Part shown: positions 1-11,621 of the stretch, piece by piece | Layout of the letters: every line of letters begins with the position of its first letter | Numbering within the stretch: position 1 is the first letter of the stretch | Assembly: GCA_037013495.1 (NCBI GenBank) | Contig: CM072810.1 | Span: 86,598,449-86,662,448, forward strand | DNA from: Hippophae tibetana | Taxonomy: Eukaryota > Streptophyta > Magnoliopsida > Rosales > Elaeagnaceae | DNA length: 64,000 nt | Reading direction: 5' to 3' | Made by a program: the position numbers and the translations under genes | Notes under the pieces: generated by a model | The model's database searches: none | What the model was told of the DNA's origin: nothing | The model's input: only the letters and a program-made list of their open reading frames with translations

Positions 1-1065
1 GTGTGTATTGATTATCGAAAGTTGAATGACGCCACCCAAAAAGATCATTTTCCTTTGCCATTTATTGATCAGATGTTGGAAAGATTGGCTGGACATGCTT
101 ATTATTGTTTCCTTGATGGATATTCGGGGTACAACCAAATTGCAATTGCACTAGAGGATCAAGATAAGACAACATTTACATGCCCTTATGGTACTTTTGC
201 ATACAGAAGGATGCCATTCGGTTTATGTAATGCACCTGCAACTTTCCAAAGATGCATGATAGCGATTTTCTCTGATATGGTCGAAACGTTTATTGAGGTT
301 TTTATGGATGATTTTTCTATTTTTGGCCATTCTTTTGATAATTGCTTGCATAATCTCTCTTTAGTCTTGCAACATTGTAAAGACAGAAATTTAGTGCAAA
401 ATTGGGAGAAATGTCACTTCATGGTTCAAGAAGGAATTGTTCTTGGCCATCGGATTTCAGCAAAGGGAATAGAAGTGGACCGTGCAAAGGTGAAAGTGAT
501 TGAAAAATTACCACCTCCAACAAATGTAAAGGGTATTAGAAGTTTCTTGGGACATGCTGGGTTTTATAGAAGATTTATTAAAGATTTTTCAAAAATAAAA
601 AAACCTCTTTGCAGTTTGTTAGTTAAAAATGCACAGTTTGATTTTTCTTCTGATTGTTTGCATGCTTTTAACCTTTTGAAGGAGAAGTTCACTTCGGCCC
701 CTATAATTTGTGCACCGGATTGGAGTCTTCTATTTGAGGTAATGTGTGATGCTAGTGACTATGTTATAGGTGATGTTTTGGGCCAAAGGAAGAATAAGTT
801 GCTGCATGTGATTTATTATGCAAGCAGGACATTGACAGATGCACAACTTAATTATGCAACAACTGAGAAATAGCTTTTGGCAGTAGTGTTTGCATTTGAT
901 AATTTTAGATCTTATTTAATTGGGTCTAAAATCATTTTTTATACTGATCATTCTGCTCTTAAGTATTTGCTAGCCAAGAAAGATGTCAAACCGCGATTAC
1001 TAAGATGGATTCTTCTCTTGTAAGAATTTGACTTAGAAAACCGGGACAAAAAGGGGACCGAAAAT
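1..1065 (+). pseudogene. Athila-like reverse transcriptase and RNase H region
   Basis: The first ~600 bases encode the RT palm: CIDYRKLN, LDGYSGYNQI, RRMPFGLCNAPATFQRCM and the catalytic box FMDDFSIFG (about 300-330). RFIKDFSKIKKPLCSLL marks the RT-RNase H connection. The RNase H start (FEVMCDASDYVIGDVLGQ, then the YATTEK region) follows at about 730-870, and its remainder to about 1060. In the family this enzyme copies element RNA into DNA in cytoplasmic particles. The reading is broken in the RNase H part, and the region starts at the window edge so its true beginning is not seen. Confidence 0.9.
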
Positions 1066-2455
1066 TTGGTTGCTGACCATTTGTCTAGGTTGGAGGAAGA
1101 TTACCTTGAGGTTGAAGGACAAATTAATGAAACATTTCCTGATGAGCAATTGCTTGCTATCCGAACGGCTCCATGGTTTGCTGATTATGCAAATTATTTG
1201 GTCAAGAAAATTTTACCTCCTGACATGTCTTATCAACAAAGAAGGAAATTCTTTTCTGATTTGAAGCAATATTTTTGGGATGAACCTTACTTGTATAAAC
1301 ATTGTGCAGATCAAATTATTAGAAGATGTGTGCCGGAGGAAGAAATGGAAAGCATTTTTGGTCATTGCCATTCGAAGGAAGTTGGAGGATATTTTGGTGG
1401 AACAAAAACTGCAGCAAAAATTTTGCAATCTAGATTATATTGGCCTTCATTGTTTAAAGATGCTTTCAAATTTGTTTCAATGTGTGATGATTGCCAAAGG
1501 AGCGGAAATATTCACGGAGACATGAAATGTCCTTAAATAATATTTTGATAATTGATTTATTTGATGTTTGGGGTAGTGATTTTATGGGGCCTTTTCCTTC
1601 ATCTCATTCTAATAAATACATTCTTGTTGGTGTAGATTATGTCTCTAAATGGGTGGAAGCAGTTGCCTTGCCTACCAATGATGCTAAGGTTGTGATCAAT
1701 TTTCTCAAGAAGAACATATTTTTCAGATTTGGCACACCTAGAGCAATTATAAGTGATGAAGGTAAGCATTTTTGCAATAACCAATTTGAGACTTTGTTGC
1801 AGAAATATGGAGTAACACACTAGATAGCAACACCTTACCATCCTCAAACTAGTGGACAAGTTGAAGTGTCAAATCGAGAGTTGAAGAGGATCCTTGAAAA
1901 GACTATAAATAACTCACGCGAGGATTGGTCAAGGAAACTAGATGATGCACTTTGGGCCAATAGGACAAATTTCAAGACACCTATTGGCATGTCTCCATAC
2001 CGATTGGTGTATGGAAAAGCTTGTCACCTTCCAGTTGAATTGGAACATCGGGCATATTGGGCAATTAAAATTTTGAATTTTGATCTTAAGGCAGCAGGTG
2101 AAAAGAGGGTGTTGTCATTAAATGAGATGGATGAAATGAGGAATGATGCTTATGAGAATGCCCAAATATACAAGGACAAGATGAAGGTTTGGAATGATAA
2201 GCACATTTTGAGGCGAAACTTTGAGGTGGGACAGAAAGTGCTGCTTTATAATTCCCGTCTCAGACTTTTTTCGAGAAAGCTAAAATCTCATTGGTCATGA
2301 CCTTTTCTAGTAACCAAGGTGTTTCCTTATGGAGCAATTGAGATCAGTCATGAAACAAAGGGAACTTTCAAGGTGAATGGACAACGGTTGAAGCAATATT
2401 TTGACGGAGAATTCAGTAAGCAGAAAGATTCTCTAGAGTTACAACAACTGCAGTA
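1066..2455 (+). pseudogene. Athila-like integrase region
   Basis: An H-H-C-C zinc-binding domain lies at about 1360-1500 (HCHSKEVGGYF ... CDDCQRSG). It is followed by the catalytic core at about 1560-1830 ([41 protein letters not shown]). The C-terminal part at about 1866-2300 contains [23 protein letters not shown] in shorter recognisable blocks, ending at [13 protein letters not shown]. Integrases of this type join the DNA copy to the chromosome. Several breaks interrupt the reading. Directly downstream, the sequence changes to the non-coding 3' spacer with the motif gggaggcaaccc at about 2504. Confidence 0.9.
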
Positions 2456-2813
2456 AAGAATGACAAAAAGTCTAGCTAATGACTATAACTTAAAGCGCTT
2501 AATGGGAGGCAACCCATCAGATTTATTTTCTCACCTTTTATCTCATTTTATTGTAGCAATTTTAAATTTTAAATTTTAGCTTAAATTTTAAGTTTTGGTG
2601 AATTATTAGTTAGATTTTAAATTCTGCACTTCATTTTATGATAATTTTATTTTTAATTAAATTTGCTTAATTTTATTTGTCTTACAGGTAAAAAATAAAT
2701 AAAAAATTGCACGTTCGCCGCCGGTTAGGGCAGTTTCGCCGCCGGCGTAAAAAAGATCTCGTCGTGGCGAGAATCGATTTAAATTGCATTTTCGCCGCGG
2801 CAGTTTTTCTTTC

Positions 2814-2833
2814 TTACATTGAGGACAATGTAA
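2814..2833 (+). other. Perfect hairpin in the Athila 3' spacer
   Basis: ttacattg-agga-caatgtaa forms an 8-bp perfect stem with a 4-base loop. It lies directly after a GC-rich patch and before a T-rich tract. Similar attgaggacaat blocks are, from memory, common in Athila-type 3' spacers. What it does is unknown; a packaging or RNA-structure role would be speculation. Confidence 0.6.
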
Positions 2834-3446
2834 GGTTTTGGTTAGGGGTGCAGTAAACGGTAAATCTTTTCTTCGCTTCATTTTTAGTTTTGTTTGTGTG
2901 TTTATTTGTGTTTAATTTTGATTTTCCATTTATTTTTCTGCATTTTGATTTAATTTCTTTTATTTGATTATTGTATTATTTTTATTTTTTATTTTTTTTC
3001 TCTCATTTGCATTTTTACTTGTTTTAATTTGCATGTTGATGATACTAGTGTGATTGTAATAACAAGTAGCTTTTAGAAGACATTAAATTTTGCTTCGGTT
3101 TAAAGATAATTTCAAATGTTGATTTTACCTAGTTGGAAACTCTTTTGGTATGTGGTACAATTTGGTTGATTAGTCTAAATGCTTAGAGAAGTCTTATGTG
3201 CGAATTTTTCATGAACATTTTTGTGATCTCAACAGACTCTAGAACTCATTTGGAAACCTCTTGAGGCGAAATAATTTGGAATTGCACTGTTTAGGATATG
3301 ATGTAGGCCATTTTTGGATCGATTGTGCCATTTTAAGCCTACCTTGTTATCCTTATATCACTAGTTACCTCTTTAAGCCTATTTAAATACATTGTTAGCC
3401 ATACTTTTCTTTCTTTTTGCCTTCTATAACCTACATTTTATTTAGC

Positions 3447-3449
<3 letters not shown>

Positions 3450-3523
<74 letters not shown>
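3450..3523. repeat. (AT)37 microsatellite
   Basis: An uninterrupted AT dinucleotide run of 74 bases inside the Athila 3' spacer. The run is perfect, so it is recent or actively changing in length. Confidence 0.98.
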
Positions 3524-3526
<3 letters not shown>

Positions 3527-4430
3527 CCTACCTTATTTGTTAAGAGCACTTAATTTTGAACACAAACTTTTCAAGAACAATTGGAGTAAGGATGGAATAA
3601 AAAAAAATATCTTCCACATACATTGGAAGAAATTGGTTTGGGGTTATGTCAAAAAAAAAAGCCTTCACATTCTAGTAAATAAAAGAGTGTTAGTGATGGA
3701 TGTACTGAGATGAAAGATTGAGGAAGAATTTCGTTTATCTTTGGAAAAATGGGTTATGATCGGAAGAAACAATTTGGGTTAAATGGTGTTACTCTTTTAC
3801 TTAATTGGTTGTGTTTAATCTAATAAGTGCTCTTATTTGTATTTTGACACTTCCCATTCTTTCTTAACCAAATACCTAAGCCTAACATTACAAGCCTCAT
3901 AAAGTCCTATTGATCCAAAGTGGTGTATTTTCCTTCATTAGTGGAGAGAGGTTTGAAAATTGAGCCTATGGAGTTTGAGATTTCACCTTTTTGTTTGTGG
4001 ATGCTGTGCATAATATTATCCGGGCATTATGGCTATTGGTTTGTGGTTTGATAGATGTTTAAGAGTCAATAAAAAAAGTGAAATTGGCATTTGAGATTTC
4101 TTAAAGCTTAGGTGACATTTAATTATTCTATGTGTTGTGTGTTATTTACAATTTTTGAGAAATTTGTGCAAATTAATTATTGTGTGATTTTATTGTTTTG
4201 AGTTAGGATAGTTATAGGTAAGATGTTTGTGAGTATCATCACTAGAAGCCCTCACGAGACTACAACTCGTCCTACTAGGGCCGCCTAGGGGTTTAAAGGC
4301 TTATTGCATATGCTTAATGTAATTTTGTAAATAGAATAAATTTTCTTTGAATTTTTCTTTTAATGTCTCTTTGGAATTTATTCATAGATCGCTTTTCTTG
4401 CTAGAGACTAGCAAGAAGCTGGTTGGGGGT

Positions 4431-5852
4431 TGTTAATAAGAGTCAAATTATTTCATTTTTGTTATGATTTAAATGTTGATATTTGTGTGAAAGTTGTGTT
4501 TATTTGATTATTTAATCCACAAAATGTCATTTCACGGGTATTTCGTGTTTAAAGTGCAATTTCAGGTAAAATCATGATTTTGGAGAAGTTTGGGACAAAT
4601 TTAAATGATCGGGATTGAGTGAAAATAAAAAGAAAACAAAGTTTCAAAATTTGGAAATCCCACCGCCGGCGAAAACCTTACAGAGAGCACGGCGAAAATC
4701 TTCCCGAGGGCACGAATTTTGGCAGATGCAAATCTCGTCGCCAACGAAATAATCTCACCGCCGGCCAAATTCATCTCACTGCCGATGAGAATCAGAGGAA
4801 CCAAAATTTTAATTTTTCTAGAAATCTGGCCGCGGCAAGAATAATGTCGCCGTCGGCGAGTTTCGTCCGAAAACACATTTTTTATGTTGTTTTGTTCCAG
4901 AATTGCCCCCAAAACCCTAGATCTATATATACCATAAGATGGAGAAAGAGGCCACGGCAGAGAGGAGGAAATCTGAGACATATTTGGAGGAGAGAAGGCA
5001 ATTTTGGAGAGAAAGTTTGGAGAAGCTTGAAAGATTATCACCATTGTTGCTACCAAGTGTTCATCTTCAAGAGTTTTTCATCTCTTCTCCTTAGCTTTAA
5101 TTTTCTGCATTTTATTCAGATTTGTTATTCATGGATTCAATTGAGATCATGTTTGTTCTTATTTCCATTATGAACTAATTCATTTTTGCTAAGGCTATGA
5201 TGTAGTTGAATCAAGAAAATCTTATTTCTTTTGTTATTGTTATATGAGTTCATTGTTTTCAAGTTGAGTATTTATTTCCATGCTTAATGCTTTTAAATTT
5301 TTGGCCAAGATTTAGATGATTTGTTGCATTATATTGAGACTGAGAGGAGATGTGTAATGAATGCTTCTTGTGATAAATACCGTATGTTGAATGCGAGTGT
5401 GAGAACTAATGCATGACGTATGTGGTTATTCTAGAAATTCCATAAATCGTAATGTGCTTGTTTGTGATTAAATCTTCATAGAAATATAGTTGGTTTTCAT
5501 AGATAAGTAATTCTAATATAACTCGAGAGAGAGTATTAGGTAAATTTGGGTTTTTCAACCATCACTTTTAGCTTTGATTCTCATATAACATGACTTGAAA
5601 TCGGATTGAATTGATTTAGCGAAATGAAATGCCTTAGCATTTTTAATCATTTGTGAACAACATTCAATTGTGCTATTTGCGTTTATTTTTAAGTTAATTT
5701 GCTTCTTAAACAATTTCAAAAATTGGGTTTTCAAATAAAATTAGGATTAGCCAATTTCGGTACTTAGTAACGCCATTCCTTGTGGTTCGATATCCGTACT
5801 TTTGTACACTTTATTACTTGAACGATTCATACACTTACGAAAATACGCATCA
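4431..5852 (+). repeat. Athila-like LTR (1422 bp)
   Basis: Begins TGTTAATAAG directly after the candidate polypurine tract and ends ATACGCATCA six bases before the primer-binding site, giving the TG...CA ends expected of an LTR. It has the usual Athila terminal block, with tttattacttg and the gcgccgttgcc that follows in the primer site. A GC-rich part with ccgccggcga-like motifs at 4660-4860 is followed by a possible TATA box (tatatatacc near 4923) and an agagaggag-rich stretch, so transcription probably starts around 4950. Open frames on both strands across 4600-5170 look incidental. Confidence 0.85.
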
Positions 5853-5858
5853 AGTTTT

Positions 5859-5876
5859 TGGCGCCGTTGCCGGGGA
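5859..5876 (+). promoter_or_regulatory. Primer-binding site, tRNA-Asp type
   Basis: tggcgccgttgccgggga is complementary to the 3' end of plant tRNA-Asp, as in Athila elements. It lies six bases after the LTR end, which fixes the LTR boundary and the element strand. Confidence 0.9.
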
Positions 5877-6161
5877 ATGGTTTGATTTTATTAATATCGA
5901 TACTACCTAATCTATTTTTAATTTGAAGTTAATTTGCTTTATCATTGTTTCATTTTTAATTTTGTTTTAAATTGAGCTTGTTGAGTTGTGTTAATTTTTT
6001 GTTCATTTAGAGTTGTTGCTGCTCATTTGCATTATTTATTTTAGTCATTTCTTGCAATTTTTCAGTTTGTTTATTTTTCTCTTTTATTTTATTTATCATA
6101 AAAAAGGGGTAACTTTGTGTTGATTTTGTGCTAGTTGATTTTCAGTTTGTAGGATTTTTGT

Positions 6162-7440
6162 ATGAGACGTGCAAGAAGCCTTAACCTTCTTCCATTTGAT
6201 CCGGAGATTGATAGAACATATAGGCGTCTAAACCAAGAGAGAAGGCGTTCAACCTCAGCTCCTAATAGACAATCAGCTATGGATCCACCATTTGTTGAAG
6301 GAGGTGGAAATCGTAGAGCTTTGAGGGATTATGTTGCGCCTAATGTTGCTGGAACTACTTTAGATATAAGGAGGCCAACTATTCAAGCCAATAACTTTGA
6401 GATAAAACCATCCTTTATCCAAATGGTTTAATCAAATAAGTTTGGGGAATGTCAAAGGATGATCCAAATGCACATATTGCTTACTTTCTGGAGGTGTGTG
6501 ATCTTTACAAGATAAATGTTGTGTCTGAAGATGCTATAAGATTGAGGGTTTTTCCTTTTTCACTTCGGGATAAAGCTAAGGAGTGGCTAAACTCATTACC
6601 ACCGGGATCAATTACAACATGGAATGAGTTGGTTCAGAAATTCTTTTCCAAGTTCTTTCCTCCTACTTAGATGCAAAAATTGAGGAATGAAATCACATCT
6701 TTTACACATTATGACCAAGAATCATTGTATGAAGCTTGGGAAAGATTCAAAGAAATGTTGAGGAAGTGCCCACATCATGGTATACCGATTTGGCAGTAAG
6801 TCTCTACATTTTATAATGGGTTGGTTTCAAACTATCGGGCAATGATTGATGCTTATGCTAGAGGGTCTTTAATGGGAAAAACACTGGAGGATGCTCATGA
6901 GTTGTTAGAGATTATGGAAGAAAACAACAATCAATGGAATTCAGAGCGGGTAACTGCAAAAATACCACCAACAGTGCATGAAATTGATTCAATGAATGCT
7001 TTGTCGGCTCAAGTTGTTGCTCTTTCAAGAAAGATGGATTCTTTGTCATCCAATTTCGAATCCAAACCAACTGCACAATGTGATTTATGTGGTGGAAATC
7101 ATACTAGTATCGAGTGCCAAGTTGGAAATCCATTTGCTTCACCAAATGCTGAGCAAGCAAATTATGTTTCAAATTTCCAAAAATCTCAACATAACCCATA
7201 TTCGAACACCTACAATCCAAGTTGGAAAATCATCCAAATTTTTCATGGGGAAATAACCAAGGGGGATTCAAACCGTCATCATCTTCTTACCAACCCCAAG
7301 AGAAGAAACAAACAAATTTGGAAGTAATTTTGGGAAAGTTTATTGAGGAGTCAAGAACAAATTTCAAAAATCAAGAGGCAATCAACAGGGGCTGCTTTCA
7401 AAGCAGATTGCAGAAAGGTCTCAAGGATCGTTGCCTAGTG
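6162..7440 (+). pseudogene. Athila-like gag region
   Basis: The reading opens at the ATG at 6162 (MRRARSLNLLPFDPEID), about 310 bases after the LTR. The capsid block DDPNAHIAYFLEVCDLYKI ... VFPFSLRDKAKEW follows at 6449-6670, and further gag sequence (YARGSLMGKTLEDAHELLEI) at 6821-7330. A zinc-knuckle-like cluster CDLCGGNHTSIEC lies near 7078-7116. Gag forms the particle in which reverse transcription takes place. The frame is interrupted several times. Confidence 0.85.
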
Positions 7441-7649
7441 ACACAATAAATCCCAAAGAGCATGCAAAGGCTATCACATTGAGAAGTGGTAAAGAACTTG
7501 AATGGCAGAGGAAATTGGAGAAAAAGATGGAAGAATCTAAAGAAAATCCATCAACATCCCAAGATGTTCAACCTTCCCCAAATGCGAAATATGAGCCTCA
7601 TATCCCATATCCTCAAAGATTGAATAAGAAAAATCTTGATAATCAATTT

Positions 7650-8250
7650 GATAAATTTCTGGATATTTTTTTAAGAAATTGCATATTAACATTCCTTTTG
7701 CAGAGATGTTGGAACAAATGCCCAAGTATGAAAAATTCATGAAGGAAATTCTATCAAAGAAGAGAAAGCTGGGAGATTATGAAACTGTCATGCTAAATGA
7801 GGAGTGTAGTGCAGTTCTTCAAAGAAAACTGCCACAGAAATTGAAAGACCCAGGGAGCTCTACTATACCTTGTTCTATAGGAAGTTGCAATTTTGATAAA
7901 GTCCTATGTGATTTAGGAGCAAGCATTAATTTGATGCCACTTTCTGTTTTCAAGAAACTAGGCCTGGGAGAAGTGAAGCCCAATTCAATCTCTCTACAAT
8001 TAGTGGATCGATCAGTGAAATATCCTTGAGGGGTAATTGAGGATGTTTTAATTAAAGTTGACAAATTTATTTTCCCTGTAGATTTTGTGGTGCTTGACAT
8101 GGAGGAAGATATAGAGGTACCGTTGATATTGGGGAAACCATTCCTTGCAACTGGAAGAACATTGATTGATGTTCAGCAAGGAAAGCTCATTCTACGGGTG
8201 CAAGATAAACAAGTGACTTTTGATGTTTTTGAAGCAATGAAATTTCCAAG
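7650..8250 (+). pseudogene. Athila-like aspartic protease region
   Basis: The catalytic-type block CDLGASINLMPLSVFKKLGL lies at about 7900-7965, followed by a second conserved block VPLILGKPFLATGRTLIDV at about 8115-8175. Both are standard in Athila proteases, which process Gag-Pol. It sits between gag and the RT start, the expected order. The fossil reading is broken. Confidence 0.85.
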
Positions 8251-8499
8251 TGAGGTACATTCTTGTTTTCAAATTAACACCCTTGACTGGATAATCTCGG
8301 AAAATTTTGAGGAGAGAACTCCATTGCTACCACTAAAAGCTTTCCTTATGAAATCTGCAACAATTGAGGAGGAAGATGAGGGAGTGAGACAATGTTCCGA
8401 ATTACTGGCAGCACTTGATGAATTTTTTTTCAGTGATGAAACATTCAAGGAGTTGGGAACAAATGAAACTTCAACCTCAGTGGTAAAGAAGGAAGCCAA

Positions 8500-8785
8500 C
8501 AAGATTGAGATAAAGCCACTGCCATCCCATCTAAGGTATGCCTATCTTGAAGACTCTGAATCCTTTCCTGTTATTATTAACAATTCTTTGAATGATGAAA
8601 AGGAAAACAAGCTATTAGGAGTTCTTCGGACTCATAAAGCGGCAATTGGATGGACAATGGCGGACATCAAAGGGATTAGCAACTCTGTTTGCATGCATAA
8701 AATCTTGATGAATGAGGATTACAAGCCCACAATTCAGCCACAAAGGCACTTAAACCCAACAATGCAAAAGGTGGTCAAGGATGAA
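8500..8785 (+). pseudogene. Start of Athila-like RT, cut off
   Basis: Reads SHLRYAYLEDSESFPVII then AAIGWTMADIKGISNSVCMHKI and QPQRHLNPTMQKVVKDEA, the standard lead-in to Athila RT. Homology ends near 8785. The RT sequence at position 1 of the window picks up only some tens of residues beyond this point in the family, which matters for how the arrangement arose. Confidence 0.85.
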
Positions 8786-9640
8786 GCTTGGATCCAGAAA
8801 GCACTACTTAAGAGTAGGGTGCATCTTTCAAGGTTACTTAATCATGCCCAACTTCTATAGTCCATTTGGTGGTCTGCGCCCTAAGGCATAGTACTCACCC
8901 GGAGGGGTTCTTCTTATTCAGGCCTACTCTTCATCTAATTGTGGACTTTTTATCATGTCGAATCTTCTATGTGTGACCTACGTGGCCTAAGTACCTACAA
9001 ACACAATTTTGTTAGAAAAAGTTTTGGTGAAGCTTTGTCTGTCCTTTTATTGTTGTAGGGAATTATTTCTAGCCTATCTACATTGCTCATACATAACATC
9101 ATACGCTACTTTATGTCCTTCCAAGACTACCATTATATTTGAATCCTTAGGACATGATGATATGTAAGGGAAACAACCCTAGCCATATATATATGACCTT
9201 TTTGAACTTTTATTATGGGGTCTTCATGGCCATGTTCACCTCTTGGGTGTATGTCTAAATCTTTATATCTTAGGAGGAGTTGGAACACATTCTAGACTTC
9301 TAAGAATTTTGTGAATCTCAATGACCTAGAAAGGGTTGGAACATATTTTGGACTTTATGTAACTTTCCTACCCATGTACTCTTGTAGGGAACTCGAATAG
9401 ATCTCTGGAGTATGCTTATAGGGTACTCTCACTCACCTCTTTTGCAAATATTTCTTGGGAAGGTGTGCACCCTTGGATAATATGTTATGGTTGGCACTTC
9501 ATGGTAGGTCACAATCCAATTTTTTGGATAATACTCTCACATAGAGTTGCAGACTTTACCTATTGCGTACACATTTTGAACATATACACATATATATTCT
9601 TGGCCTTGATTCATACTTCTTTACTAAGGTTGTACTGACA
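8786..9640. other. Junction and unassigned stretch between the Athila and Tat fossils
   Basis: No reading frame or domain was recognised on either strand. Position and composition suggest decayed RNase H/integrase sequence of the minus-strand Tat-like element that follows, but no motif confirms this. Confidence 0.4.
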
Positions 9641-9649
9641 GTTTTTTTT

Positions 9650-10640
9650 AGGCTGTGAGATACAGGGTGAAGACATCACCTAGTTGTAAACTAACCAGTA
9701 GTTGTGGATAGCGTAAATATTTCTTTAACTCTTCGATTGTTTTCTCATAATTCTGGTCCGAGGAAAAATTAGATTTCCAAGGTAATACTTTAAAGAAAGG
9801 TGCACACTTATCAATTCCTTATGGGATGGAACGGTTAAGATCAGCCACTCTCCATATCAATCTTTGGACTTCCTTGGTAGTCTTGGGAGGTTACATATCT
9901 ATCAATGCTTTTATTTTCTCAAAGTTACTCTCAATTCCTCTTTGGTTGACCATGAACCTTAAGAACTTTCCTAAACCTACTTTAAACATATACATGTTTG
10001 GATTTAGTTTCATTCCATGTTTTCTCCTATATATGGCACTAGCTTTTTTAGGCCAAAATGAATGACTTTGTAACAAAATAGCCCTTAGTCGGTTATGAAA
10101 CTTGTATTTTCTTGATCAGGTTCATACATTCAGATTTGATTATACACAGAGTGAGCATCCATGATGAAGAATACAACATGTCATACAGTGGCATCCATAT
10201 GTTGGTCTATGTGTGGTAATGGGAAACTTTCTTTTGGGTAGGCCTTATTCATATTAGTGAAAGTTATACACATTCTTCATTACCCGTTGGCTTTTTTTAC
10301 CAAGACAACATTGGTTAGCCAATCAAAATAGTAAACTTCTATTATATATCCATCTTTCAAGAGTTGTTCAACTTCTACTTTCATGGTAGAATATATTTCT
10401 TTATTGTATGGTCTTATATTTTGCCTGATAGATTTAAACATTGGGTCTACATTGAGGTAGTGTAGTATGATTTCTAGATCTATGCTAGGTATATCCACAT
10501 GGTACCATGCAAACACATATTTACTTTTTCTTAGGAAATAATCTAACTTTTCATATTCATTTAGTGGCAATGGTGTACCCATATGAATGATCTTGTGAGG
10601 ATCATCCTTAAATAAGACCAAGAGATGTGTATGTTTTACT
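9650..10640 (-). pseudogene. Tat-like reverse transcriptase region
   Basis: On the minus strand, 10621-10280 reads IPSIDLEIILHYLNVDP ... YIIEVYYFDWLTNVVLVKKANG, the standard entry into Tat-type RT. 10076-9891 reads MYMFKVGLGKFLRFMVNQRG and IESNFEKIKALIDM, the end of the RT thumb. Minus-strand sequence down to about 9650 matches the RT-RNase H connection. The catalytic box between these blocks was not clearly seen. Many breaks are present. Confidence 0.75.
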
Positions 10641-11600
10641 AGTTTAGATATGGATCGTGCCCCTAGTAGGGATCAAGTTCTTGGTCAAGCATAATGGTGG
10701 ATGGCACGCTGTGGGACAGAAGCAACTTGGGTCTACCTCGTACAACTAAAAGATGGTTGGTAGGTAAAGATTGATTTGATATGTGGTTCCAAATGAATCA
10801 CACCCTGATTGGTGACATCTATCCCAAACATGTCATATTTTGGCCGATGGTACTGGTCCTAGGCAGCAATGTCTGGCCGGCTAAATCCTGGGCAATACTC
10901 AACTTGGATGGTACTTATTGGCTATCCACCTCTTGGCCAACAGTACTAGGCTTAGATAGAATTCCTTAGTTGGCCACTTCTTGACCGATAATACTTGGCC
11001 TTGGCTCAGATCTTGTCTCAAATGATCATCTTACAACCAAGCCCTGGATGGCTATAGGTCTAGCCTTGTGCACTCTAGGCATTAAAGGATGCCATGGGAA
11101 CGTTCTCGAGGACAATGACTAGTCTCAGAATTAGTGGCTCTAATAGGCACTCCAGGATGGCCTGGAGTGCATTTTCCACCATCTCCAAGTAAGCTCGAGT
11201 CCAAGCTCACCTTAACTTTTTGGCCTACCTGGCTTGTTATCGATAGGTAGGTCCAAATGTAGTACTCATATTTCTAGTAGGCTACAATAGAGATAGAATG
11301 ATGGCCTATTGGTGAGCAGGCTGGACCTCCTGACTAGTTGTCAAGGTATAAGAGTTAGAGCTAGTTGTATGATCCATGACTCTTTTTACAACTCCAAAAC
11401 GTCAAAGTAGATGAAAATAATATATCAAAAGATTTTGATGTTCTCTTTTTAAAAAAAAACTATTGCTAAGGTCCATAGTCTTTCTTTTTTCAAAATCTTT
11501 TTATTATTATTATTTCTTTCATAGCAAAATTAAGAACTTGGAGAACTTTTTTAAAAGTCCTACAATTTTGAAAAAATTTCAGCTAAATAGAACACACTTC
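10641..11600 (-). other. Decayed gag/leader region of the Tat-like element
   Basis: About 1 kb between the RT and the LTR. One short minus-strand block near 11190 (MVENALQAILECLLEPLI) might be a gag fragment. Nothing else is recognisable, and a 62-codon plus-strand frame at 10781 has no credible product. Confidence 0.4.
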
Positions 11601-11621
11601 TTTCCCACCAATAACGCCAAA

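Larger units (their letters stand above)
2456..4430 (+). other. Athila 3' non-coding spacer between integrase and LTR
   Basis: About 2 kb with no sustained reading frame. Complete Athila elements often carry an envelope-like ORF here, and none is recognisable. The stretch holds gggaggcaaccc near 2504, a GC-rich patch with gccgccgg repeats (2706-2800), a perfect 8-bp-stem hairpin (2814-2833) and a long AT microsatellite. Just before the LTR, the run ggttgggggt (4421-4430) is a possible polypurine-type plus-strand primer, though it is not a clean purine run. Confidence 0.7.
1..8785 (+). mobile_element. Athila-like Ty3/gypsy retrotransposon, partial, parts in the order pol - LTR - gag - start of pol
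   Basis: Domain order on the plus strand is reverse transcriptase, RNase H, integrase, long non-coding spacer, one 1422-bp LTR, tRNA-Asp-type primer-binding site, gag, protease and the start of RT. Athila affinity rests on the gag block reading like LRDKAKEWLNSLPPGSITTW, the protease block DLGASINLMP, the Asp primer site and the spacer motif gggaggcaaccc. The coding parts are interrupted in many places, so this is a fossil and not a working element. Homology to RT is lost near 8785, where unrelated sequence begins. The left limit lies outside the window. Only one LTR is visible, so LTR-pair dating is impossible. Inference: either two neighbouring elements share one LTR after recombination, or one element was inserted in permuted one-LTR form. 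Confidence 0.9.

Noticed and set aside
4601-5173. Long open frames on both strands inside the Athila LTR
   Set aside because: They overlap on opposite strands, cover promoter-like sequence and show no domain; they arise from the locally higher GC content.
10781-10969. 62-codon plus-strand ORF rich in Trp and Leu
   Set aside because: It lies antisense in the decayed gag region of the Tat-like fossil and has no family resemblance.
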